Shown here: piece after piece, positions 24,923 through 32,724 of the stretch | How positions within the stretch are numbered: position 1 is the stretch's first letter | Layout of the letters: the number at the start of each line of letters is the position of its first letter | Position numbers and translations under genes: made by a program | Notes under the pieces: generated by a model | The model's database searches: none | Told to the model about the DNA's origin: nothing | What the model saw: only the letters and a program-made list of their open reading frames with translations | DNA from: Mycolicibacterium anyangense | GTDB lineage: Bacteria; Actinomycetota; Actinomycetes; Mycobacteriales; Mycobacteriaceae | Assembly: GCF_010731855.1 (NCBI RefSeq) | Contig: NZ_AP022620.1 | Coordinates: 4,712,001 to 4,776,000 of the forward strand | DNA length: 64,000 bases | Direction of reading: 5' to 3'

Positions 24923-25930
24923 ATGCTCACTCTCATCGACTGGATCCTCAACCTGTTCCGCGACGAGGACGCCGCCCGCTCCTTCGTCGCCGCCCCGGAT
25001 CAGTCCCTGCGCGACGCCGGCCTGGCCGGCGTCAGCCCGGCCCAGGTGTCGGCGGTGGCCGCCACCGCCGTGCCGGGACTCGTGCTCGGCGACGGCGACC
25101 CGATCGCCGGCCTGCAGCGCGCGGTGTCCAACCAATACGGGTTCGCCCCGGCCTACGCGCCAGCGTTCCAGCCGGTGTATGCACCCGCGCCGACCTTCGC
25201 CCCGCAGACCGACCTGGCCAGCCACAACGACACCTCGCTGCTGAGCCCCGACCAGGCAGCCGGCGCGAACGCCCAGCAGGGTGGCTTCAACCTCGGCTTC
25301 GGTGACATCACGTTCGGCAACAAGACAACCCAGACCGCCACCGACGGCGGTGTCGTGGTCGGCGGTGCCAACCGCGGTGACATCGTCAGCGGTGACGGTG
25401 CGGTGCTCGGCAACAGCAACGACGTCAACAACGGCCACGTGGTGGCCGGGACCGGCGCCAATGTTGCTCTCGGACATGGCCAGATCGACGACCACGGCAC
25501 CACCGCAACCGGTGGCAGCACCGTCATCAAGGACAACGGTGGGCCGGTGTTCCACGACGTGGACGCCAGCGGCGGCAACGGCGGCGGCGCCAGCGCCGGT
25601 GGCAGCCTGATCGGGCTCGGTGGCGGGCATGCCAGCGGCGGCAACGCGGGCGGCGGTGGTATCACCGTCATCGACGGCCACACCTCGACCAACAGCGGCA
25701 ACTCGGTCAGCGTCCCGACGCACACCCAGACCGCGACCACCGCCTCGACCGCGGTCAGCGAGCACACCGACAACTCGGTGCACCCGACGACGGTGACCGA
25801 CATCGCCACGCACGACAGCTCGAGCCACGCACTGTTCGACACCAGCCATGACACCACCCTGGTGAACAGCCACCTCGACAACAGCAACGATCTCGCGCTG
25901 GCGTCGGGCAACCACCTGCTCGGCTTCTGA
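24923..25930 (+). CDS. iniB: Isoniazid-inducible glycine-rich protein IniB
   Basis: 335 residues. The N-terminal domain (LTLIDWILNLFRDEDAARSF, about 70 residues) is followed by a low-complexity, Gly/Asn/Thr/His-rich body with GNSNDVNNGHVVAGTGAN and SGGNGGGASAGGSLIGLGGG and a His/Asp-rich end. This is the known build of IniB, first gene of the iniBAC operon induced by cell-wall inhibitors such as isoniazid and ethambutol. No signal peptide is evident. GAAAGGT precedes the ATG. A long hairpin separates it from iniA. Confidence 0.92.
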   Translation: MLTLIDWILNLFRDEDAARSFVAAPDQSLRDAGLAGVSPAQVSAVAATAVPGLVLGDGDPIAGLQRAVSNQYGFAPAYAPAFQPVYAPAPTFAPQTDLASHNDTSLLSPDQAAGANAQQGGFNLGFGDITFGNKTTQTATDGGVVVGGANRGDIVSGDGAVLGNSNDVNNGHVVAGTGANVALGHGQIDDHGTTATGGSTVIKDNGGPVFHDVDASGGNGGGASAGGSLIGLGGGHASGGNAGGGGITVIDGHTSTNSGNSVSVPTHTQTATTASTAVSEHTDNSVHPTTVTDIATHDSSSHALFDTSHDTTLVNSHLDNSNDLALASGNHLLGF

Positions 25931-25939
25931 TCGGACGGC

Positions 25940-25974
25940 GGCGGGGACCTTCAGCAAGTCTGGAGGTCCCCGCC
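25940..25974 (+). terminator. Hairpin between iniB and iniA (attenuator or processing site)
   Basis: Perfect 11-bp arms GGCGGGGACCT (25940-25950) and AGGTCCCCGCC (25964-25974) with a 13-nt loop, 9 bp after the iniB stop. No T-run follows. It could terminate part of the transcription or protect the iniB message, making iniB more abundant than iniA. Confidence 0.65.
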
Positions 25975-26011
25975 AGTTGTCTGCGCATACGGTGGACAAC
26001 CGGGAGGACAC

Positions 26012-27841
26012 GTGACGCAACCGCAGCAAGACCCGCGCCGGGTACAGGTGATCGTCGAGCTGATCGAACACACCAGCGCGATCGCCACCCTCAACGATCG
26101 GGCGGACCTGGCGGCACGCCTGGCGGAGGCCAAGAAGCGGATCAGCGACCCGCAGATCCGGGTGGTCGTCGCCGGGCAGCTCAAGCAGGGCAAGAGTCAG
26201 CTCCTCAACTCGCTGCTCAACGTGCCGGTGGCCCGGGTGGGCGACGACGAGACCACCGCGCTGGTCACCGTCGTCAGTTATGCCGACGAGCCCACCGCAC
26301 AGCTGATCGTGTCGACCGGTGACGGGCTGGAGCCCGATGTCGTCGACATCCCGGTCACCGACATCCGCCACGACCTGCGCCGCGCACCACAAGCCGGCGG
26401 GCGTGAGGTGCTGCGGGTGGAAGTCGGCGCCCCCAGTCCCTTGCTCAGAGGTGGCCTGACCCTCATCGACACCCCGGGCGTCGGCGGCCACGGGCAACCA
26501 CATCTGTCGGCCACGCTGGGCCTGCTGCCCGATGCCGACGCGATGCTCATGGTCAGCGATACCAGCCAGGAGTTCACCGAACCCGAGATGCGGTTCATCC
26601 GCCAGGCTTACGAGGTCTGCCCGGTCGCGGCGATCGTCGCCACCAAGACCGACCTCTACCCGTACTGGCGCCAGATCGTGGACACCAATGCCGCCCACTT
26701 GCAGCGGGCTGGTCTGGACTTGCCGATGATCCCGGTGTCCTCGCTGCTGCGCAGCCACGCGATCCAGAGTAACGACAAGGAACTCAACGAGGAATCCAAT
26801 TTCCCGGCGATCGTCAAGTTCCTGTCCGAAAAGGTGCTCTCCCGCGAGAACGATCGGGTGCGCGACCATGTGGTCAACGAAATCCGTTCCGCTGCAGAAC
26901 ATCTGCGGCTGGCAGTCGACGCCGAGTTGGCCGCGCTGAGTGATCCGGATGAGATCGGCAGACTCACAGCAGATCTGGAGCGTCGCAAGCAGGAAGCCCA
27001 GGACGCCCTGCAGCAGACCGCGCTGTGGCAGCAGGTGCTCAACGACGGTATCGCCGATCTGACCGCCGACGTCGACCATGATCTGCGGGCCCGGTTCCGG
27101 GCCATCACCCAGCACGCCGAGGGGGTCATCGACGGGTGCGATCCGACCCAGCAGTGGGCCGAGATCGGCGCCCAGGTCGAGGACGACGTGGCCAACGCGG
27201 TCGGGGACAACTTCGTCTGGGCCTACCAGCGTGCCGAGGCATTGGCCGCCGAGGTGGCCCGCACCTTTGTCGAGGCCGGCCTCGATGCGATCAAGATGCC
27301 CGAGGTCAGTGCGCGGGAGATGGGTGCCGAGGTGGGCAGGCTCAAGTCGCTGGCGCGGCTGGAGTCCAAGCCGATTGGCAAGGGCCACAAGGTGATCACC
27401 AGTATGCGGGGTTCTTACGGCGGTGTGCTGATGTTCGGCATGCTCACCTCGGTGGCCGGGCTGGGCATGTTCAACCCGCTGTCGTTGGGCGCCGGGTTGC
27501 TGCTTGGGCGCAAGGCATACAAGGAGGACATGGAGAACCGGATGCTGCGGGTGCGCAACGAGGCCAAGACCAACCTTCGCCGCTTCGCCGACGACGTCCT
27601 GTTCGTGGTCGCCAAGGAATCCCGCGACCGGCTCAAGAACGTCCAGCGCCAGCTGCGCGACCACTACCGCGAGATCGCCAACCAGACCACCCGTTCGCTC
27701 AACGAGTCGTTGCAGTCCACCATCGCGGCCGCCCGTCTGGAGGAGACCGAACGCAACAATCGCATCGGCGAGCTCGAACGTCAGCTCAACATCCTGGGCC
27801 AGGTGCTCGACAACGCCGAAAAGCTGTTCCCGGCAAGGTGA
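26012..27841 (+). CDS. iniA: Dynamin-like GTPase IniA
   Basis: 609 residues. The GTPase domain has G1 GQLKQGKSQ (about 55), G3 DTPGVGGH (about 152) and G4 TKTD (about 210), then a helical stalk with a coiled-coil-like stretch (EIGRLTADLERRKQEAQDAL). A hydrophobic membrane paddle lies near residues 469-500 (GVLMFGMLTSVAGLGMFNPL), and the end is a basic helical region. IniA of mycobacteria is a bacterial dynamin-like protein able to remodel membranes and linked to tolerance of isoniazid and ethambutol. GTG start with GGGAGGA upstream. In the canonical operon iniC follows directly; here an antisense gene intervenes. Confidence 0.94.
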   Translation: MTQPQQDPRRVQVIVELIEHTSAIATLNDRADLAARLAEAKKRISDPQIRVVVAGQLKQGKSQLLNSLLNVPVARVGDDETTALVTVVSYADEPTAQLIVSTGDGLEPDVVDIPVTDIRHDLRRAPQAGGREVLRVEVGAPSPLLRGGLTLIDTPGVGGHGQPHLSATLGLLPDADAMLMVSDTSQEFTEPEMRFIRQAYEVCPVAAIVATKTDLYPYWRQIVDTNAAHLQRAGLDLPMIPVSSLLRSHAIQSNDKELNEESNFPAIVKFLSEKVLSRENDRVRDHVVNEIRSAAEHLRLAVDAELAALSDPDEIGRLTADLERRKQEAQDALQQTALWQQVLNDGIADLTADVDHDLRARFRAITQHAEGVIDGCDPTQQWAEIGAQVEDDVANAVGDNFVWAYQRAEALAAEVARTFVEAGLDAIKMPEVSAREMGAEVGRLKSLARLESKPIGKGHKVITSMRGSYGGVLMFGMLTSVAGLGMFNPLSLGAGLLLGRKAYKEDMENRMLRVRNEAKTNLRRFADDVLFVVAKESRDRLKNVQRQLRDHYREIANQTTRSLNESLQSTIAAARLEETERNNRIGELERQLNILGQVLDNAEKLFPAR

Positions 27842-27844
27842 TTG

Positions 27845-28288
27845 CTACGGCTGCGGGTACAGCGTCCGGGTCTCGTTGAGCCGCGGTCCGGTCCGGATGG
27901 TGCCTGGCGGATGGGTGACCCGGGTCGGGAAGCTGCCCGGGAAGGTCGGTGCGACCGCGCCCGGTGGGGGTGCCGTCGGCACCGCCGGGGTGTCGGTGGG
28001 CGTCGTGGTCGCCGTCGTCGACGCGGCCTCGCCCGGCACGCCGATATCCGTGGTGGACAACCGCACGGTGGTGTAGGTCGTCGAGGTGCCCGCCGTCGTG
28101 GTGGCGGCGAAGTGCGGGGGCTCGGGCAGATGTGTGCCCGGTGGTACCACCGTCTCGCTCTCGCCGCTGCTCCAGCGCCCCGACATCGTGATGACGGCGA
28201 ACACCAGTCCGGCGATGATGCCCAGACCGAGCAGTCCCGCTGCCAGGGTGGCCGCCGAAGAGCGGTACCACGGCGTCGTCGGGGCCAT
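27845..28288 (-). CDS. Small PWYR-type membrane protein with Thr/Pro tail, antisense between iniA and iniC
   Basis: 147 residues: APTTPWYRSS, one membrane helix (about 10-34), then an exported tail rich in Thr, Pro and Ala (TTTAGTSTTYTTVRLSTTD). Orientation by the positive-inside rule is N-in, C-out. Start ATG 28288 lies 8 nt after a TAGTAT hexamer; the longer open frame upstream is antisense to iniC and is discarded. Its stop is 3 nt from the iniA stop, and its start faces iniC across 57 bp. It shares the PWYR-helix-tail design with the proteins at 29834, 30458 and 21955. Function unknown. Confidence 0.85.
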   Translation of the reverse strand: MAPTTPWYRSSAATLAAGLLGLGIIAGLVFAVITMSGRWSSGESETVVPPGTHLPEPPHFAATTTAGTSTTYTTVRLSTTDIGVPGEAASTTATTTPTDTPAVPTAPPPGAVAPTFPGSFPTRVTHPPGTIRTGPRLNETRTLYPQP

Positions 28289-28296
28289 GGCGGCTG

Positions 28297-28302
28297 ATAC
28301 TA
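28297..28302 (-). promoter_or_regulatory. -10 element, leaderless start of 28288 gene
   Basis: TAGTAT on the minus strand, exactly 8 nt before the ATG. No ribosome site is visible, consistent with a leaderless or nearly leaderless message. Confidence 0.6.
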
Positions 28303-28330
28303 GCCGTCCGGCAGTACGCGCGCTGGACCG

Positions 28331-28336
28331 TAGACT
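28331..28336 (+). promoter_or_regulatory. Candidate own promoter of iniC
   Basis: TAGACT lies 9 nt before the iniC ATG. Because an antisense gene separates iniC from iniA, a local leaderless promoter would explain iniC expression. Confidence 0.45.
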
Positions 28337-28345
28337 CGACCCTCG

Positions 28346-29830
28346 ATGAGCACCAGCGATCAGGTACGCGCCATCCTGGCCGGCACCCGTCGCGCCTATG
28401 AGACCGAACCCGGATACCAGCAGCGCCCCGACGTGTTCGCTGAGCTGGACCGGATTGCCGCCCGGCTCAACCAGCCGATTCGGATCGCGTTGGCCGGCAC
28501 CCTGAAGGCAGGTAAGTCGACCCTGGTCAACGCCCTGGTGGGCGAGACCATCGCGCCGACCGACGCCACCGAGGCCACCCGCATCGTCACGTGGTTCCGG
28601 CATGGCCCGGTCCCCAAGGTGACCGCCAACCATGTCGGTGGCCGGCGGACCAATGTGCCGATCGCCAGAGCTGACGGTCTGACCTTCGACTTCGGTGATC
28701 TCGACCCGGTCCAGGTCGCCGATCTGGACGTGGAGTGGCCGGCCGTCGAGCTGATCAACACCACGATCATCGACACCCCGGGCACGTCGTCGCTGTCCCG
28801 AGACGTCTCCGAGCGGACGCTGCGGCTCTTGGTGCCCGACGACGGGGTGCCCCGGGTCGACGCCGTGGTGTTCCTGCTGCGCACCCTGAACGCCGCCGAC
28901 ATCGCGCTGCTGCGGCAGATCGGTGAACTGGTCGGCGGGTCTTCGGGCGCACTGGGGGTGATCGGGGTGGCGTCACGGGCCGACGAGATCGGTGCGGGTC
29001 GCCTCGACGCGATGATGTCGGCCAAGGATGTGGCCAACCGGTTCACCGAGGAACTCGACCGCACCGGCATCTGCCAGGCGGTGGTCCCGGTGTCCGGGTT
29101 GCTCGCCCTGACCGCGCGCACGTTGCGGCAGAGCGAGTTCGCCGCCCTGCAGAAACTCGCCGCCGTCGACCCGGCCGACTTGAACAAGGCGATGCTCAGC
29201 GTGGACCGGTTCGTCCGACCGGACATCGAGCTGCCCGTGGATGTGCCCACTCGGGCCGCGCTGCTCGACCGGTTCGGCATGTTCGGCATCCGGATCTCGA
29301 TCGCGGTGCTGCGAGCCGGTGTCCAGGATTCGGTGGCGCTGGCCGACGAACTGCTCGAGCGCAGCGGGCTGGTGGCGCTGCGCGATGTGATCGACCAACA
29401 GTTCGCACAACGCTCAGAATCACTCAAGGCGCACACCGCCCTGGTCTCGCTACGCCGGTTCGTCGAGGCCAACCCCATTGCGGCGACGCCCTACGTGATC
29501 GCCGATATCGATCCCTTGCTCGCCGACACCCACGCCTTCGAGGAACTCCGGCTGCTGAGCCAATTACGTTCCCGGCCAACCACCTTCACTGACGATGAAA
29601 TGGCGTCGCTGCGGCGCATCATCGGCGGGTCGGGGACCGATCCGGCCAGCCGGCTCGGGCTGACCCCCGAGGTGCCCTACGACGGGCCGCGGGCCGCTTT
29701 CGCCGCCGCCCAACGGTGGCGCCGGCGCGCCGAGCACCCCCTCAACGACCCGTTCACGACGCGGGCCTGCCGGGCGGCGGTGCGCAGCGCCGAGGCGCTG
29801 GTGGCTCAGTACGCCGCACGCGGGTACTGA
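28346..29830 (+). CDS. iniC: Dynamin-like GTPase IniC
   Basis: 494 residues. G1 is AGTLKAGKSTLVNAL (about 50), followed by the switch T in TDATEATRIV, G3 DTPGTSSLSRD (about 142) and a G4-like SRADE (about 211). The C-terminal half is helical. IniC is the partner of IniA in the ini system and is shorter, without an obvious membrane paddle. The start ATG follows a TAGACT hexamer by 9 nt and has no clear ribosome site. Unlike the canonical iniBAC operon, it is separated from iniA by a gene on the other strand, so it is probably transcribed independently. Confidence 0.93.
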   Translation: MSTSDQVRAILAGTRRAYETEPGYQQRPDVFAELDRIAARLNQPIRIALAGTLKAGKSTLVNALVGETIAPTDATEATRIVTWFRHGPVPKVTANHVGGRRTNVPIARADGLTFDFGDLDPVQVADLDVEWPAVELINTTIIDTPGTSSLSRDVSERTLRLLVPDDGVPRVDAVVFLLRTLNAADIALLRQIGELVGGSSGALGVIGVASRADEIGAGRLDAMMSAKDVANRFTEELDRTGICQAVVPVSGLLALTARTLRQSEFAALQKLAAVDPADLNKAMLSVDRFVRPDIELPVDVPTRAALLDRFGMFGIRISIAVLRAGVQDSVALADELLERSGLVALRDVIDQQFAQRSESLKAHTALVSLRRFVEANPIAATPYVIADIDPLLADTHAFEELRLLSQLRSRPTTFTDDEMASLRRIIGGSGTDPASRLGLTPEVPYDGPRAAFAAAQRWRRRAEHPLNDPFTTRACRAAVRSAEALVAQYAARGY

Positions 29831-29833
29831 GGG

Positions 29834-30439
29834 CTACTGGCCGTTCTGGCCGGGCCGCGGGAACAGCGTCGGCAGGGTGGGCAGCACCCGTTGGGTGGTG
29901 GTGACCGTCTCGGTGGTCGTACTGGTCACCACCGCTGTGCTGGTGCTCGTCGACGTACTCGTGCTGGTACTGGTGCTCGTCGACGGTGTGTCGGTGGTGG
30001 TCGTGGTGGTCGGCGTCTGGCTGGTCGTGGTCGGCGTCTCGGTGGTGGTGCTCGCAGACTCGGTCACGGTCGCGGTGGTGCCGCCGGTGCCCGGTGCCAC
30101 CGAGGCAGGCGACGAGGTGTCCACCGAGGACGTCGGTGTGGTGCTCGACGTGACCGACGGGCTGGTCGAATCACCGCCGGTGAACTTGACGACGGCGTAA
30201 ACCAGGAACGCCAGCACCACTGCGGTGAGCACACCAAGACCGATCAGCGCCAACGGCTTTCGATACCAGGGAGTCGGCGGCTGCGGGTCGGGATACTGCC
30301 CGTAGCCGGTCGGCTGGCCATAGCCCGCCTCCTGGTAGTCGCTGTACGCCTCACCCCCGGTGCCGCCGTAGTTGGCGTACTGGGTGGGGTCACTCTCGGA
30401 GTAGTTGTTCGGGTCGTCGGGGTAACCGTCGCGCGCCAC
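29834..30439 (-). CDS. PWYR-type membrane protein with Thr/Ser-rich exported tail
   Basis: 201 residues. A cytoplasmic, Tyr/Gly/Asp-rich head (YPDDPNNYSESDPTQYANYG ... GYGQPTGYGQYPDPQPP) leads to TPWYRKPLALIG and one membrane helix (about 82-104). The exported tail is Thr/Ser-dominated, with alternating STSTST units, ending LPTLFPRPGQNGQ. The GTG start follows TACTAT by 8 nt. Its stop is 3 nt from the iniC stop. The Thr/Ser tail is a candidate for O-mannosylation or for spanning the wall; that is inference. Function unknown. Confidence 0.85.
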   Translation of the reverse strand: MARDGYPDDPNNYSESDPTQYANYGGTGGEAYSDYQEAGYGQPTGYGQYPDPQPPTPWYRKPLALIGLGVLTAVVLAFLVYAVVKFTGGDSTSPSVTSSTTPTSSVDTSSPASVAPGTGGTTATVTESASTTTETPTTTSQTPTTTTTTDTPSTSTSTSTSTSTSTSTAVVTSTTTETVTTTQRVLPTLPTLFPRPGQNGQ

Positions 30440-30447
30440 GGGTTCCG

Positions 30448-30453
30448 ATAGTA
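30448..30453 (-). promoter_or_regulatory. -10 element, leaderless start of 30439 gene
   Basis: TACTAT on the minus strand, 8 nt before the GTG start, in the 18-bp gap after the 30458 gene. Confidence 0.6.
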
Positions 30454-30457
30454 GCCG

Positions 30458-31105
30458 TCAGCCCCCGCCGGGCTGGTTGGGGAACGCCGGGCGGTGGGTG
30501 GGTCGGACGCTGATCTGCGGGGGCCTGGTCTGCGGTGTGGTGACGTTGGGCCGGCCGTTGCCACCCTGACTCGGGTACTGCGGCACCCACGTGTTGCGGG
30601 GCTGCGCCGAGGCCGGCGGACTCTCCGGCGGTGGTGGCGGGGGCGGGGGCGGCTCCGGCGGTTTCGAACTGCTCAGCGGTGTGGTCGACGGCCCCGTGGT
30701 GGCCGGGGCGGTGTCCTGGTTGGGCTTGCCGGATTCGCCGGAACCGCGGACCACCAGCAGCACCGCCGCGACCAGCATGGCGACCACGGCCGCACCGATG
30801 GCCCACAGTGCGATCGTTGCCGACTGCTTGCGGTACCACGGCCGTTCCGGGAACCAGAACGCGTCAGCGGCGAACGGGTCGAACCCGTCGTCGGCAGCGA
30901 CTGCCGGCAACGCGGGGTCGGTGGGCGGATCGGCGTCGTCGACCGGCGGCGGGGGCCCGGTGACAGCGGCCGGTTCGGCTGGCGGTGAGCCGGCGACCGA
31001 ACCACTGGGATAGGGCTGGTCGGGGTACGGACCGAACGGATCGGGGAACGAGATGGCGTCCTCGGCGGAATAGCCGGTGGCCCCGGTGGGGTCAGTTTTC
31101 GCCAC
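30458..31105 (-). CDS. PWYR-type membrane protein with Pro-rich exported tail
   Basis: 215 residues. A Pro/Asp-rich head (PFGPYPDQPYPSG ... DPALPAVAADDGFDPFAAD) is followed by RPWYRKQSATIALW and one membrane helix (about 87-111). The exported tail holds a poly-Pro run (PEPPPPPPPPPE) and PQ/PN-rich segments. The orientation, motif and helix position match the 29834 protein, which lies 18 bp downstream on the same strand. GTG start 8 nt after TAGCAT. I do not recognise a function; position beside iniC suggests an envelope-stress role. Confidence 0.85.
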   Translation of the reverse strand: MAKTDPTGATGYSAEDAISFPDPFGPYPDQPYPSGSVAGSPPAEPAAVTGPPPPVDDADPPTDPALPAVAADDGFDPFAADAFWFPERPWYRKQSATIALWAIGAAVVAMLVAAVLLVVRGSGESGKPNQDTAPATTGPSTTPLSSSKPPEPPPPPPPPPESPPASAQPRNTWVPQYPSQGGNGRPNVTTPQTRPPQISVRPTHRPAFPNQPGGG

Positions 31106-31113
31106 GGCTACCT

Positions 31114-31119
31114 ATGCTA
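31114..31119 (-). promoter_or_regulatory. -10 element, leaderless start of 31105 gene
   Basis: TAGCAT on the minus strand, 8 nt before the GTG start; the same spacing is seen at the two sister genes. Confidence 0.6.
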
Positions 31120-31153
31120 GCCGCCCCGCCAGCGCGAACGTCGCTTTCCGCAA

Positions 31154-32083
31154 TCACGCGAGTTGGCGCGCCACCTCGGCGAACAACTCCAGATGGTCCA
31201 GATCGGACAGGTCGAGCACCTGCAGGTACACCCGCTGCACGCCGGCCTCGATGAAAGGGGCCAGCCGGTCGACGATTTCCGACGGCGTCCCGACCAGCGG
31301 GGTGTCCTTACGCAGTTGGTCGACGTCGCGGGAGATGGCAGCGGCCCGCCGCGCGATCTCGGCGTCACTGCGCCCGGCGCACACGACGAACGCCGCCGAG
31401 TAGACGATGTCGTCGGGGCTGCGGCCCACCTTCTCCAGGGCAGCGCGGACCCGGCCGTACTGCGGTTCGACGAAGTCCAGGGTCGGGAAGGCCAGGTTGA
31501 ACTCCGCGGCGAACCGTGCGGCCAGCGCGGGCGTCCGCTTGGCGCCGCCACCGCCGATGACGATCGGCGGGTATGGCTGCTGCGCGGGCTTGGGCAGCGC
31601 CGGCGAATCGGTGATGGAGTAGTGGGTGCCCTGGTAGTCGAAGGTCTCGCCGGCGGGCGTGCTCCACAGGCCGGTGATGATCTCGAGCTGTTCGGTGAGC
31701 CGCTCGAAGCGTTCGCCCAGCGGCGGGAAGGGGATCGCGTAGGCCTGATGCTCGGCCTCGAACCAGCCGGCTCCGATCCCGAAATCGACCCGGCCGGCGC
31801 TCATCGCGTCGACCTGGGCGACCGAGATCGCCAGCGGGCCGGGGTAGCGGAAGGTCGCCGACGTCACCAGCGTGCCCAGCCGGATGGTGGTGGTCTCCCG
31901 GGCGATCCCGGCCAGCGTGACCCACGAGTCGGTCGGGCCGGGAAGACCGTCCCCGCTCATGGCCAGGTAGTGGTCGGATCTGAAAAAGGCTGAGTAGCTG
32001 AGGGATTCAGCTGCCTGTGCGACGGCGAGCTGATCGTTGTAGCTGGCGCCCTGCTGAGGTTCGACGAACACACGGAAGTCCAC
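31154..32083 (-). CDS. Luciferase-like (LLM) F420-type oxidoreductase
   Basis: 309 residues from GTG 32083, with the TIM-barrel LLM pattern: FRVFVEPQQGASYNDQLAVA, FFRSDHYLAM, ETTTIRLGTLVTSATFRYPG, VDAMSAGRVDFGIGAGWFEAEH, and the cofactor-binding PPIVIGGGGAKRTPALAARFA. Mycobacterial members mostly use coenzyme F420. The substrate is unknown. The start follows TAAGCT (32091-32096) by 7 nt, and that hexamer overlaps the stop of the lpqJ-like gene. The frame extends upstream but would be antisense-like to the lipoprotein gene's own frame and lacks motifs. Confidence 0.9.
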   Translation of the reverse strand: MDFRVFVEPQQGASYNDQLAVAQAAESLSYSAFFRSDHYLAMSGDGLPGPTDSWVTLAGIARETTTIRLGTLVTSATFRYPGPLAISVAQVDAMSAGRVDFGIGAGWFEAEHQAYAIPFPPLGERFERLTEQLEIITGLWSTPAGETFDYQGTHYSITDSPALPKPAQQPYPPIVIGGGGAKRTPALAARFAAEFNLAFPTLDFVEPQYGRVRAALEKVGRSPDDIVYSAAFVVCAGRSDAEIARRAAAISRDVDQLRKDTPLVGTPSEIVDRLAPFIEAGVQRVYLQVLDLSDLDHLELFAEVARQLA

Positions 32084-32093
32084 CTGCGCCAGC

Positions 32094-32645
32094 TTAGAAG
32101 ACCTCGACGCCTCCCGTGCTGATGAACATCCCGTGGCCCGTCCCGTCGTTGGTGAAGCGGGTGCCGCTGCTGCTGGCGTCGATGGTCCAGCCGACCGCGT
32201 GATAGGTGCTGTAGTCGATCGGTGTGGTGGGGATCGCGCCGAGGTTCCCGCTGATCCAGCGGACACTGCCCGCAGCGCTCACTTCGACACCGTTGGCCGG
32301 CTGGTCGTTGACGACCGGTGGATTGGTGAAGTTCGACTCGCAGCCCACCGATTCGGAGTTGATCTGGCAGCGGGTCTGGCCGGACTTGGTCTCGATGTAG
32401 ACGTATCCGCTTGAGCTGGGTGACAGCGTCTGGCCACCGGTCGAGGGGCCGGACGGAGTGGTCGTGGTGGTGGTCGGCGGGGCGACGGTGGGCCGGCTGG
32501 TGGGAAAGCTGGGTTCCCCGCCGGGGCCGCAGCCGGGGCAGGTGGCCGCGCCGTCGGTCGTGGTGCTGCACCCGGCGGCCGCCATACCGGCGGTGACCAG
32601 CAATGCCGCCGCCAGGCCGGCTTTCACGCCGTGGGATGAGCGCAT
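32094..32645 (-). CDS. lpqJ: LpqJ-like lipoprotein
   Basis: 183 residues with a lipoprotein signal ending in AAAGCS (Cys26), a Thr/Pro/Ser linker (PPTTTTTTPSGPSTGG) and a C-terminal domain with paired Cys (TRCQINSESVGCESNF) and GVEVSAAGSVRW ... DYSTYHAVGWTI. It sits shortly beyond iniC on the minus strand, as lpqJ (Rv0344c) does in M. tuberculosis, and length is similar; the symbol rests on position and type rather than on alignment. The ATG follows TAGTCT (32652-32657) by 6 nt, so probably leaderless. Anchored at the outer face of the membrane; function unknown. Confidence 0.82.
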   Translation of the reverse strand: MRSSHGVKAGLAAALLVTAGMAAAGCSTTTDGAATCPGCGPGGEPSFPTSRPTVAPPTTTTTTPSGPSTGGQTLSPSSSGYVYIETKSGQTRCQINSESVGCESNFTNPPVVNDQPANGVEVSAAGSVRWISGNLGAIPTTPIDYSTYHAVGWTIDASSSGTRFTNDGTGHGMFISTGGVEVF

Positions 32646-32698
32646 CGGTCCAGACTACGCACTCAGTGACGAAAGTTACTGCAGTGACCCGAGCGGTC

Positions 32699-32722
32699 GA
32701 GCCTCGTGATCCGGCGAGGCTC
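32699..32722 (-). terminator. Hairpin after the phosphodiesterase gene
   Basis: Perfect 8-bp arms GAGCCTCG (32699-32706) and CGAGGCTC (32715-32722) with an 8-nt loop, directly beyond the stop of the minus-strand gene at 32725. No T-run. Confidence 0.65.
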
Positions 32723-32724
32723 GG

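Noticed and set aside
24764..27664. A 966-codon minus-strand frame opposite iniB and iniA
   Set aside because: Shadow of two recognised genes; rich in Gln, His, Arg and Val as such shadows are.
32084..32266. Upstream extension of the LLM oxidoreductase frame by 61 codons
   Set aside because: It runs inside the lpqJ-like gene in another frame, has shadow-like composition, and the GTG at 32083 has a -10 element at the right distance.
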